A stretch of 64,000 bases of DNA, taken from an uncultured Oscillospiraceae bacterium (lineage in GTDB: Bacteria > Bacillota > Clostridia > Oscillospirales > Ruminococcaceae). The DNA is taken from the NCBI GenBank assembly GCA_934462925.1, contig CAKSIT010000013.1, forward strand, positions 16,856 to 80,855, in the 5' to 3' direction. Numbering within the stretch: position 1 is the stretch's first letter; each line of letters opens with the position of its first letter. A program made the position numbers and the translations under genes. The notes beneath the pieces were generated by a model that worked only from the letters and a program-made list of their open reading frames with translations, was not told the origin of the DNA and made no database searches. This document shows positions 35,477-43,505 of the stretch, one piece after another.

Positions 35477-37303
35477 ATGAAATTCAAAAATACAGAAGTT
35501 GAAGTCCCCGTAAACGCTGCGCTGCAGGCAAACATTACGCCCATAGGATTGGAGTTTGAGATGAACAGGCTCAGGCTGGGCGAAAACTACTGCTGCGTTT
35601 TTGCAATAACGAATTACCCGTCCGAGTGTGATTACGGCTGGTACTCAAAGCTCACCAATATTCCCAGCACGGTTGTAAGCATAAATTACGAGCCTATTGA
35701 TAATGGCGCGGCTGTGAGCGAGATATCCAAAAAGATACGTATGCTGCGCGGGCAGGCGGCTGGTACAAAGGACCCGCGCGAACGCCAGCGCTGTCAAAAG
35801 GCAGCCGACGACCAGGAAAAAATAATGTACAGAATGGACCAGAACGGCGAGGTTATGGGCAAATGGAACACCACGATAATGGTGCTTTCGCGTGATTTGG
35901 ACGATTTCAACGCCCGCTGCGACCGCGTAAAAAACACAGCCAGCATACTTGGCTGCAAGCTGCGCATTCTTGCAAACCTGCAAAAAGAGGGGTATCAGCA
36001 GATATCTCCCACCTATCCGCAGATAAAGCGCATACAGGAGATATCTTCTCGGTACTTCCCTGTAAGTACATTCGTTGGCGGATTCCCGTTTTCCTCGGGC
36101 GGGTTTAACGACGGCAGCGGATTTTACCTCGGACGCAACAGCAACGGTGGCATGATATTACTCGACCTGTGGAAGCGTGACCGCAACCGTGCCAACAGCA
36201 ATATTACTATAGTGGGCGGTTCGGGTTCGGGCAAATCCACCGCAATAAAGCATATAATCGCTTCTGAGTATGCGCGAGGGACAAAAATCATTGTTATCGA
36301 CCCCGAAAGCGAATACAAGGATATGTGCATGAACCCGCTTTTCTCGGGCGACTGGATAGACGTAGCAGGGGGCAGGGGAGGGCGTATCAATCCGCTTCAG
36401 ATACGCCCCGTACCGCCTGACGCAGACGAAGCTGCCGAGGGCGTTACCGCAAAGGACAGCATAGGCGACCTCGCAATACATCTGAAAACGCTTGAAACAT
36501 TCTTCAAGCTCTACATACCCTCGATGGACGACAGGCTTCGCGCCCTGCTCAATAAGGTGCTTGTGGAAATGTACGCGCAGTACGGCATAACATGGGATAC
36601 CGATGTATCGTCATGGAGCGCAGAACGCTTTCCTACGCTTGGCAGTCTGTATGATATCATTGAAAAACGGGCTAAGTCGGATGACAGGAACGCCGCGTAT
36701 TACGAGGATTTGCGCACATACCTTGAAAGCGCCGCGAATGGAGCAGACCACCAGCTGTGGAACGGATATACAACAATAAATCCTGCAAGCGGGTTTATCG
36801 TACTCGATACCAAGTCGCTTATTCAGATGTCGGGAACGGTGCTGGCTGCGCAGTATTTTAATGTTCTGTCGTGGTGCTGGGAGCAGATAACACGCGACCG
36901 CACCGAACGCATAATGCTTGTCGCCGACGAGTGCTGGACGATGATAGACCCTCGCTGCCCGCAGTCGCTGGAATTTCTCAAAAACGCTGAGAAGCGCGCC
37001 CGAAAATACGAGGGCAGCATAGTTGTGGGAACGCAGTCCACAAGCGATTTTCTCGACCCTGCCGTAAAGTTCTTCGGGCAGGCTGTACTTGACCTGCCCA
37101 CATATAAGCTACTGTTCTCAATGGACGGAGATTCGCTTAAGCAGGCAACGGAGCTGTTCAGCCTGAACGAGGCGCAGAACGAGCTTATCTCCTCAAATCA
37201 GCGCGGACTTGCACTTATGAAAGTTGGCTCTCAGGCGGTAAAGGTTCGCTTTGTCCTGAGCGATGAAAGACTTGAAATGTTCGGACGCGGCGGCGGTAGA
37301 TAA
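35477..37303 (+). CDS. virB4: VirB4/TraE-type conjugation ATPase
   Basis: About 608 residues from ATG 35477 (GAGGAGG upstream). The N-terminal 220 residues are the VirB4-type domain; Walker A VGGSGSGKST lies near 247 and Walker B MLVADECWTMIDP near 481, followed by the conserved EKRARKYEGSIVVGTQSTSDF. VirB4 powers assembly and export by type IV secretion channels, with PrgI and the VirB6-like protein as membrane partners. Complete, with no sign of damage. Confidence 0.93.
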   Translation: MKFKNTEVEVPVNAALQANITPIGLEFEMNRLRLGENYCCVFAITNYPSECDYGWYSKLTNIPSTVVSINYEPIDNGAAVSEISKKIRMLRGQAAGTKDPRERQRCQKAADDQEKIMYRMDQNGEVMGKWNTTIMVLSRDLDDFNARCDRVKNTASILGCKLRILANLQKEGYQQISPTYPQIKRIQEISSRYFPVSTFVGGFPFSSGGFNDGSGFYLGRNSNGGMILLDLWKRDRNRANSNITIVGGSGSGKSTAIKHIIASEYARGTKIIVIDPESEYKDMCMNPLFSGDWIDVAGGRGGRINPLQIRPVPPDADEAAEGVTAKDSIGDLAIHLKTLETFFKLYIPSMDDRLRALLNKVLVEMYAQYGITWDTDVSSWSAERFPTLGSLYDIIEKRAKSDDRNAAYYEDLRTYLESAANGADHQLWNGYTTINPASGFIVLDTKSLIQMSGTVLAAQYFNVLSWCWEQITRDRTERIMLVADECWTMIDPRCPQSLEFLKNAEKRARKYEGSIVVGTQSTSDFLDPAVKFFGQAVLDLPTYKLLFSMDGDSLKQATELFSLNEAQNELISSNQRGLALMKVGSQAVKVRFVLSDERLEMFGRGGGR

Positions 37304-37329
37304 TAATGTAAATTTATCGATAAATAGTA

Positions 37330-37358
37330 TTGACTTTTCTGCTTGTGTAGGGTATAAT
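37330..37358 (+). promoter_or_regulatory. Promoter of the toxin-antitoxin cassette
   Basis: TTGACT (37330-37335), 17 bases, TATAAT (37353-37358), followed by GAGGAGG and the antitoxin ATG. The short gap is more AT-rich than the genes around it. Confidence 0.78.
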
Positions 37359-37378
37359 AAAGTAGAGGAGGCGATATT

Positions 37379-37696
37379 ATGTCTATAGCTCACGACACTT
37401 TGAACAGTCTTGTATCAATCACGCAGTTCAACAAGGGGCAGGCGTCAAGGATATTTGACAGACTGCACAACGAAAAGCAGCTGATAGTGCTGAAAAACAA
37501 CATTCCCTCTGCGGTCATTCTATCTCCCGAGGAGTATGTAAGGCTCTCTGAAATGGCGGAGGATTATGTCCTTATGCTTGAGGCACAGAAAAGGCTGGCG
37601 CATTCTGAACATACGCTGTCTTTTGACGAAGTAATGAATGAATGCGGCGTATCGCAGGAGGATATTGACAACGCGCAGGAGCCTGAAATAGAATGA
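37379..37696 (+). CDS. Phd/YefM-type antitoxin
   Basis: A 105-residue protein with a Phd/YefM-like N-terminal DNA-binding domain (FNKGQASRIFDRLHNEKQLI, then IPSAVILSPEEYVRL) and an acidic C-terminal toxin-binding region. It has its own promoter, and its stop overlaps the toxin start by four bases. It should neutralise the following toxin and repress the cassette. Confidence 0.84.
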   Translation: MSIAHDTLNSLVSITQFNKGQASRIFDRLHNEKQLIVLKNNIPSAVILSPEEYVRLSEMAEDYVLMLEAQKRLAHSEHTLSFDEVMNECGVSQEDIDNAQEPEIE

Positions 37697-38022
37697 GTTG
37701 GACAATTGTTTTTCTTGAGGAAGCCAAAGACGACTTAAAGAAGCTCGATGGTTCTGTTAAGCCGCAGGTGCTTAAGGGAATACAAAAGGTATGTCAGAAT
37801 CCACTACCGGATTATCAAGGGGGATATGGCAAGCCTTTGGGAAACCAGTCGGGTGCGGCTCTTTCGGGACTTATGAAAATCAAATTCAAAAAAATAGGAA
37901 TACGTGTGGTCTATAAAGCTGAGATAACCGACAATGTTATGCGAATTATTATAGTATCTGCACGTAGTGATAATCAAGTCTACGAAGATGCCGAAAACCG
38001 TCGAAGAAAATACGGTATATAG
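37693..38022 (+). CDS. RelE/ParE-superfamily toxin
   Basis: A 109-residue protein: WTIVFLEEAKDDLKKLDGSV at the start, GKPLGNQ in the middle and IRVVYKAEITDNVMRIIIV near the end, the RelE/YafQ-type pattern. Toxins of this group usually cleave translated mRNA; I cannot tell RelE from ParE activity by eye. Paired with the antitoxin upstream, it probably stabilises the element. A terminator follows directly. Confidence 0.82.
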   Translation: MSWTIVFLEEAKDDLKKLDGSVKPQVLKGIQKVCQNPLPDYQGGYGKPLGNQSGAALSGLMKIKFKKIGIRVVYKAEITDNVMRIIIVSARSDNQVYEDAENRRRKYGI

Positions 38023-38027
38023 TATAA

Positions 38028-38057
38028 ACAGCCGAGAGCAATCCCGGCTGTTTTTTT
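38028..38057 (+). terminator. Terminator closing the toxin-antitoxin cassette
   Basis: ACAGCCG, ten-base loop, CGGCTGT, then TTTTTT. Placed between the toxin and the next transfer gene, it would also reduce read-through from virB4 into 38070 onward. Confidence 0.85.
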
Positions 38058-38069
38058 GTGGAGGCAAAC

Positions 38070-40028
38070 ATGGCAGTAAACCCCAAACTGGTAATGATGG
38101 CAGTACAGGCGGCGGGAAACGAAAAAATCCGCAAAGCCGTGCTGAACATCGTGCTTTATACGCTGGGCGTCATATTGATGATACTTGTTACGTTCGCCGG
38201 TATAATCAGCGGGCTTATAAGCATTATTCAGAACAGCGACCTCGCAAGTCACTGGGGGTATTTCAAGAATACCATATCAGAGGTTTTCAGCGGTATCGAG
38301 TGCGATATAAATTCCGATGTAAAGAACGAGGTCTACGACTTTATGCCCGATTTCTCGGTCAATCTTTCCAAAGCTGCCATCTCGGATAATTTTGATGGCA
38401 GCTCTCTTATTTTGTATGACGAAAATGAGATGGCGCAGGCGCAGAGCATTATGAAAAGCGTAGCCGATGAATTGCGCGGCTTAAGGACCGAAGAAGAATT
38501 TGAGAGCTATGCAGCGGATTACGATACCGCTCTTTCATTTTCGGACATAAGTGCCGTGAGCTTTGCGGAGGACAGCGGAACGGACGGTATTGCGGATTAC
38601 CCCGAAAGCATAAAGCGCTTTCTGTACGCACGCGCAATGGAGCAAATGCCTACATACGATTACACGTTTGAGAAAGTAACTGTTGATGGCAAACCCGCGC
38701 AGCGGCAGACTCTTGTGGTTGCCGACTCAGGCGGTACTCAGACGGTTGAATACACGTGTATCGGCGGCGGGCAGATTTATCTGCCCGAGTTTCTTGCAAT
38801 GTATCATATACGGCAATGCAGGGAGTTCCTGCTTACCGTTGATATGACCACGGCGCAGGCAGAGGAGCTTGACGCACAGCTGGAGGAGGCTGTCGGCGGC
38901 ATACCCGAAACCGCAGAGGACGCTGCGGAGTATCTTGATAATGCATATCAGGGCATTATTGACGGCGAGGGCGCAATAAAGCTCAACATCTTCGAGGTAT
39001 CTAATCTCAAAACGCTTATGGAAAACGCCAATATGGACGGCGCTGTAAAAATAGAGGTTGAAAGAACCTCCGACAAGCTGTCCATAACGCTTGAAACCGT
39101 CGGCTCGGACATTTGGCGGGAGCTTTTTGAAATCGACGAAAAGGACTGGGATTTTGTCGAACAGACGCAGAAAGAAATAGAAATGGCGCTTGACGACGTG
39201 GGAATATCCGATGAAGAACGCACTATCTCGCTTGATAATATGGTGCAGCTTGCGCTGTTTGTGTACTTTGAGGGCTTCTTCGAGCTGCCAGTTAGCAGCA
39301 CGGAGCTTGCTGCGGGCGGCAATGGCATATTGTCACAGTACGGCGACGTGTCCGAGCTGCACAGATATACCTACGGCAATCGTGTGTACGGCGTCCCCGA
39401 AACGGGAATAACGCTCGAGCTTTCGGGACAGACGGATATCCACGCGGATTTGCTGAGCTGCGGCGGGTGTATACAGGACGTTGTAATATATGATGTATGG
39501 AATATGGAGGAGCAGGAGGTTGACAGGGTCAACGAATCCCGCGTTTACAATCAGAGTGCGATAACGCTTGCATACTATATTGATACCGACCGTTTTGAAC
39601 GCGATTATGGCTTTCCGTTTCCGTCAATCGATGGTGTGGCAAACACAGGTACGATAACGCTGTTTTTGGAGTTCTCTTGCCTTGATGACGTTGAGTACAG
39701 CGAGCTTGACATAGGTTCGTCGCTTTATGATATACGGGACAGGCTCGTTGTGGGATACTCGCACAATGGCAGGTACAGCGACGAGCACGACGTCGGGTTA
39801 TGGCGGCATAAGCTTGACCGCGATGATTATGTTCCGCACGTTGGAATAAAAACGTACTTTGCGTCCGGCGAAGCTTATGTGGAGCGTGTTGACGGTGCGC
39901 ATTATTATGGCGGACCGAGCGTGTATGATATCGGAGTGCCGTCAAATCCGCGCCTGTGGTTCAAGGGCTTCCGCACGGGCATTAGCGAGGAGCTGCTTGA
40001 TACCATTAAAGCGGCGCAGGCTGAATAA
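38070..40028 (+). CDS. Large anchored transfer protein of unknown function
   Basis: About 652 residues from ATG 38070 (GGAGG upstream). One strong membrane segment (about residues 30-55) and then a long, acidic extracytoplasmic region of over 550 residues with helical and beta-like parts. No peptidoglycan-hydrolase motif is visible, although Clostridial conjugation operons often encode a lytic enzyme here. It may form the exterior part of the transfer channel or pilus. No family recognised. Confidence 0.68.
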   Translation: MAVNPKLVMMAVQAAGNEKIRKAVLNIVLYTLGVILMILVTFAGIISGLISIIQNSDLASHWGYFKNTISEVFSGIECDINSDVKNEVYDFMPDFSVNLSKAAISDNFDGSSLILYDENEMAQAQSIMKSVADELRGLRTEEEFESYAADYDTALSFSDISAVSFAEDSGTDGIADYPESIKRFLYARAMEQMPTYDYTFEKVTVDGKPAQRQTLVVADSGGTQTVEYTCIGGGQIYLPEFLAMYHIRQCREFLLTVDMTTAQAEELDAQLEEAVGGIPETAEDAAEYLDNAYQGIIDGEGAIKLNIFEVSNLKTLMENANMDGAVKIEVERTSDKLSITLETVGSDIWRELFEIDEKDWDFVEQTQKEIEMALDDVGISDEERTISLDNMVQLALFVYFEGFFELPVSSTELAAGGNGILSQYGDVSELHRYTYGNRVYGVPETGITLELSGQTDIHADLLSCGGCIQDVVIYDVWNMEEQEVDRVNESRVYNQSAITLAYYIDTDRFERDYGFPFPSIDGVANTGTITLFLEFSCLDDVEYSELDIGSSLYDIRDRLVVGYSHNGRYSDEHDVGLWRHKLDRDDYVPHVGIKTYFASGEAYVERVDGAHYYGGPSVYDIGVPSNPRLWFKGFRTGISEELLDTIKAAQAE

Positions 40029-40042
40029 GAAAGGAGAAAATC

Positions 40043-41146
40043 ATGATAAACCCATTACTTATTGCCCGCAAGGAGAACGCGGGTATACTCACCAAGATAT
40101 GCAGCGAGCTGGGCGCTACCCCGCGCGAGATAATAGGCGAGGACTGGTCGCTTGCGCTGTTCATCAAAAACGACCTTAAGAATGTTTTCTACCAGTCGCA
40201 CTACGTCCTTGATGTTTCCGCCTGCCATGAGCAGGGCGACGACTTTATCGCAATGTGCGAGGGCATAACCTACCAAAAGGATAACGCCAACATTATAATA
40301 TACGCCGACCGGTTCTATGCGGGCGACAGCTTTCTCGACAAGCTCGTACACAGCGGCTTTCGCAACATTGTCGCAAACTACCCCGATGTGGACGATAAAA
40401 CCAATATCGCAAAGATGATGGAGGACCTTAAGGAGTGCCTTACAGGCGGGCTCTCCAAGCAGAAGTGGCGCAGGTATGACAAATCGTTTGACGCGCTTGC
40501 TGAAGCCCGCGAGGCTGCCCTGCTTGCTGAAAAAGAGAAAGAGAAGCCGCGTTTTTCGCAGGCGGGACTGCATATCGCCGTTGTGGGCGCGCAGAGCAGA
40601 ATAGGCACGACTACGCTTGCTGTGCGGCTTGCCGCATACTTTTCCGAACGAAACGGAGCAAGCGTTGTAGTTTGCGCAAATCCCCGCGGCGAACAGCAGC
40701 TTGAAATGATGGGCGAGGTATACGACGCAAGTCAGCAGGACGGAATTTACACCATAAACGGCGTGGATATATGCACCGCGAACGCCGACCCTGCCAAAAG
40801 CTATAATGCCGAGATTTACGACTTTGGCAACAGGCAGACGGCGGATATGGATTTTTCGGGGTTTGACAAGGTGTACGTTGTCGGCGGCACGTCGTGGAAC
40901 GAGCTGCCGATGATTTACGATGTGCAGACGGCTCTTAACCGCGTGAATTATTCTGTGGCGGTTAATTTCTCCGACGCTGCGGCAGTAGAGAAATACCATG
41001 AGCTGCTCTCGGTCAATCTCAACGACGTGATTCTGCTGCCGTATCAGCCCGACCCGTTTGATGTTGCAGGCTGCGAGGAGATATTCGACAAGGAATTTGC
41101 CGAGTGGGCGGATCCCGAGGAAGCAGAATTTTCCGAAGAAAAATAA
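40043..41146 (+). CDS. CpaE/TadZ-like ATPase (second, with receiver-like N-terminus)
   Basis: A 367-residue protein (AAAGGAG upstream). Residues 1-150 have an alternating alpha/beta pattern compatible with a receiver-like domain, as in CpaE. From about 175 a ParA-like domain follows with IAVVGAQSRIGTTTLAVRLA (P-loop) and DFGNRQTADMDFSG. Tad loci usually have one CpaE/TadZ; here there are two of different length, perhaps for pilus placement and another task. Acidic C-terminus (ADPEEAEFSEEK). Confidence 0.74.
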   Translation: MINPLLIARKENAGILTKICSELGATPREIIGEDWSLALFIKNDLKNVFYQSHYVLDVSACHEQGDDFIAMCEGITYQKDNANIIIYADRFYAGDSFLDKLVHSGFRNIVANYPDVDDKTNIAKMMEDLKECLTGGLSKQKWRRYDKSFDALAEAREAALLAEKEKEKPRFSQAGLHIAVVGAQSRIGTTTLAVRLAAYFSERNGASVVVCANPRGEQQLEMMGEVYDASQQDGIYTINGVDICTANADPAKSYNAEIYDFGNRQTADMDFSGFDKVYVVGGTSWNELPMIYDVQTALNRVNYSVAVNFSDAAAVEKYHELLSVNLNDVILLPYQPDPFDVAGCEEIFDKEFAEWADPEEAEFSEEK

Positions 41147-41158
41147 AGGGAGAAAGCT

Positions 41159-41992
41159 ATGAAACAGGACAGACAGCTCGTGCGGGCAAGCGAAGATTTC
41201 ATTCGCGCAGACCTTTCAGCAGGGGCTGTAAAGGTCCTGTTTCTGCTTGCTGCGGCAGCACAGGCAGGCGGCGGCAATACTGCGCTCATATCCAACGCCC
41301 GCATAGCGGAGCGCACGGGACTTACCAACATTTCGCGCCTGATAAAGGAACTCTATGCGGCAGGAGCTATAACGCAGCGGGTAGAGCGCTTCAAAAACAA
41401 CCGCCGGCGCTGCAACGCCTATGTGCTTTCGGACGCTATTGCTTCGCCGAAACGCTATGCTCTTGTGCCGGTTTCGGCGGTTGAGCTTCCAAAGAGCTGC
41501 CTGCGGCTGCTTATTCTGTATTGCGTCCATGCAAACGAAAATGGGCGCTGCTTGCTGTCGCTATCGATGATACAGGAGCTGTCGGGCATGGCGCGCGGCA
41601 CTATCATTTCCTGCTGCAAGCTGCTTGCAGAGCGCGGATTCATCGCCAAACAGCGGTATCTCTGCAGGGAAGGAGATTACGGCTACAACCGCATTTATAT
41701 AACGCATATGCTGCGCCGGCGCAGCACCCGCAGGGCAGAAACGTTCCGCATAACCGTAAACGCAGCCGAACTTGCGTATGAGAGCAAATGCGCCGCAGAG
41801 CGCTTCATAGCAGGCGAGCCGATAGAACGGCTTCTGCGCATTATGCGGCAGCTTTTTAGGAGTACGCGGGTTGCCGACTTTATCCGTGATATTTTCCGCA
41901 GGCTTAGAACTGCGGTTTTTTTCTGCAAAAAAACGGGTAGTCAAAAAAAGATTACCCGAAATATAAATATTCAGCCTGTTTTAATTATCTGA
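41159..41992 (+). CDS. Winged-helix protein, possible replication initiator or regulator
   Basis: A 277-residue basic protein (GGGAG upstream). Two helix-turn-helix segments are visible: ARIAERTGLTNISRLIKELYA near residue 50 and IQELSGMARGTIISCCKLLAERGF near 145. The arrangement resembles helix-turn-helix replication-initiator or phage-type regulatory proteins. Arg-rich C-terminal third. A terminator-shaped hairpin with seven Ts lies within its last 100 bases, so transcripts may end before the stop codon. Confidence 0.6.
   Translation: MKQDRQLVRASEDFIRADLSAGAVKVLFLLAAAAQAGGGNTALISNARIAERTGLTNISRLIKELYAAGAITQRVERFKNNRRRCNAYVLSDAIASPKRYALVPVSAVELPKSCLRLLILYCVHANENGRCLLSLSMIQELSGMARGTIISCCKLLAERGFIAKQRYLCREGDYGYNRIYITHMLRRRSTRRAETFRITVNAAELAYESKCAAERFIAGEPIERLLRIMRQLFRSTRVADFIRDIFRRLRTAVFFCKKTGSQKKITRNINIQPVLII
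41896..41922 (+). terminator. Terminator-shaped hairpin inside the 3' end of a gene
   Basis: CCGCAG, eight-base loop, CTGCGG, then seven Ts, lying 70 bases before the stop of the 41159 gene. Efficient termination here would leave most transcripts without a stop codon. Confidence 0.62.
41927..41958 (-). terminator. Terminator-shaped hairpin, minus strand
   Basis: CGGGTA...TACCCG with a 13-base loop; read on the minus strand it is followed by seven Ts. It faces the plus-strand hairpin at 41896. No minus-strand gene is evident upstream of it for several kb, so its use is unclear. Confidence 0.45.
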
Positions 41993-42050
41993 TTTCTCAT
42001 ACCGAAAAAAGAATTATTATACAGGCTGTTAATGAAAGGAGCATTCTTAT

Positions 42051-43007
42051 ATGCAAAGTGAAAAGGAAATAGCGCAGCGCCTGTCGGACGCATATGGCAA
42101 GCGGGAACGCCTCGCTTCTACGCTTGCGCGCCACAGAGCGATTTTGGAAAAGAAAATGCTGAACTTTGAGCAGCGGTTTCGTATATCTCCCGATGGACCC
42201 GAGGACGTTCTGCGAGAAAACGAACAGGCGTATTGGGAGCGCTTTGCGATTATGCAAAAACGCGACGATATAGCGGCGACAGAAAAGAAAATTGCCGGCG
42301 TAGACAATAGAATTGAGGAACTCAGGGCGGACCTTCGCGCAGCGGAAGCTCGCCGGGCGTTTGTGGACAATGAGATTCCCGATATCATAAAGGATTTTTT
42401 TGAGCGCTGGAAGCAGGAGAGCATTTCTTTTTTCAGTAATCGCTATGAGGAGTACCTGGTGTTCGTGCAGAAGCTGCACGCGGACGAATATGCCGTCCGT
42501 CGAGAAGCCCTATCGGCTCTGCCTGAATATGCGCAGTATGCCTCGCGCGCTGAAAGTATGTCGGAATACGAGCTGAACAACGTGTACCCGAGGCAGCCTA
42601 TGGAGCGTTATCTGCATGAAAGGGAGCTTGATTACAAAAGTATTGCAGAGCGAAAAAGAAGCGTTTCGGGCGATATCGTTCAGGCTATGTGCCACTATGG
42701 CAATTCTGACGAGCGCGCAATGTTTCTTGAAACGACCATGGAGCGTGAAATGCGCGGCAAGCTGCTTGACCTTGCGCAGCGTATCGGCAAGAGCGTAGGC
42801 AAAATTACCGACGCACGTGGGCTTCATGTGAGCAACGGTGAAATTGCCGGGGTTATTATCGGCGAGCATGGCAGCGCCAGTATTCAGACTATCGGCGCGG
42901 GAGGATACAATGTGCAGCGCTTTCATTTTCGGACGCTTGTGCATACCCTTGAGCAGTTTGAGGAGCAGTCAGACTGCGATGACGACGATGAGGGCATGGA
43001 GATGTAA
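42051..43007 (+). CDS. Coiled-coil element protein with acidic MEM tail
   Basis: A 318-residue protein (AAAGGAG upstream). Residues about 5-125 are a charged, heptad-like coiled coil. The C-terminal domain (GEIAGVIIGEHGSASIQTIG, then YNVQRFHFRTLVH) is a recurrent domain of Firmicute conjugative elements that I recognise but cannot name functionally. It ends CDDDDEGMEM, the shared tail, and is followed by palindrome copy 8. Probably DNA- or complex-associated; the role is unknown. Confidence 0.7.
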   Translation: MQSEKEIAQRLSDAYGKRERLASTLARHRAILEKKMLNFEQRFRISPDGPEDVLRENEQAYWERFAIMQKRDDIAATEKKIAGVDNRIEELRADLRAAEARRAFVDNEIPDIIKDFFERWKQESISFFSNRYEEYLVFVQKLHADEYAVRREALSALPEYAQYASRAESMSEYELNNVYPRQPMERYLHERELDYKSIAERKRSVSGDIVQAMCHYGNSDERAMFLETTMEREMRGKLLDLAQRIGKSVGKITDARGLHVSNGEIAGVIIGEHGSASIQTIGAGGYNVQRFHFRTLVHTLEQFEEQSDCDDDDEGMEM

Positions 43008-43016
43008 AAGGGCGCA

Positions 43017-43037
43017 GGGGCGTCACGGTGACGCCCC
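43017..43037. repeat. Element palindrome, copy 8
   Basis: Perfect GGGGCGTCAC, central G, GTGACGCCCC, ten bases after the coiled-coil gene's stop. The last full copy on this side. A single half-arm (CCGTGACGCTCCC) reappears near 46684, beyond the restriction genes. Confidence 0.9.
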
Positions 43038-43082
43038 TCTGCTTGTCCAAAAAGTATTATTTTCCCCAGCGTGTGTACTTTG

Positions 43083-43128
43083 AAATAATTTTTTTAACCT
43101 CAGGTTTCCCGAGGCTAAAAAATTATTT
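43083..43128. terminator. Bidirectional terminator at the end of the transfer region
   Basis: Outer arms AAATAATTTTTT and AAAAAATTATTT around an inner CCTC...GAGG stem. T-runs flank the stem on both strands. The core resembles the hairpin at 62508-62538 on the chromosome. Confidence 0.75.
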
Positions 43129-43256
43129 TCATGTAATGCTATCGTATTTTTTTATATGAAACAGGCAATTTTATATACCAATAAACTCTGTGATAATTTG
43201 TATTATCTTGAAATATAATAGGAATAAAAACATGTGGGAAAAATGAGGACAAAAAC

Positions 43257-43505
43257 ATGATAGCTGAGAATATGTTGAAACTGATGAATGAACAGCAAAG
43301 GAAATGTGTGTGGTATGGGGACATATTTTTAATTGAGAAATGTGCTGTTAAATCTGGAGTAATGAAAAAGCATCCTCAAGATACTATTCAATGCATATTG
43401 AATGCATTAGATAGATCACCACTATTTATTAAAGGTTATATAGTGATTGATGTCAATGGAAGAAAAAGAAGATATAGATGTTTTACTATTCGTGATCGGA
43501 AGTAG
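43257..43505 (+). CDS. Small AT-rich protein beside the restriction genes
   Basis: An 82-residue protein, start ATG 43257 after GAGGA. It faces the nuclease gene and overlaps its end by 20 bases. The middle (VKSGVMKKHPQDTIQCILNA) is basic and the C-terminus is Arg/Lys-rich. No recognised domain. A controller or accessory protein of the restriction system is possible by position, but no helix-turn-helix is convincing. Confidence 0.5.
   Translation: MIAENMLKLMNEQQRKCVWYGDIFLIEKCAVKSGVMKKHPQDTIQCILNALDRSPLFIKGYIVIDVNGRKRRYRCFTIRDRK

Noticed and set aside
821..43037. Reading the palindromes as a CRISPR array
   Set aside because: Copies are kilobases apart with genes between them; there is no regular spacer length and no cas gene.
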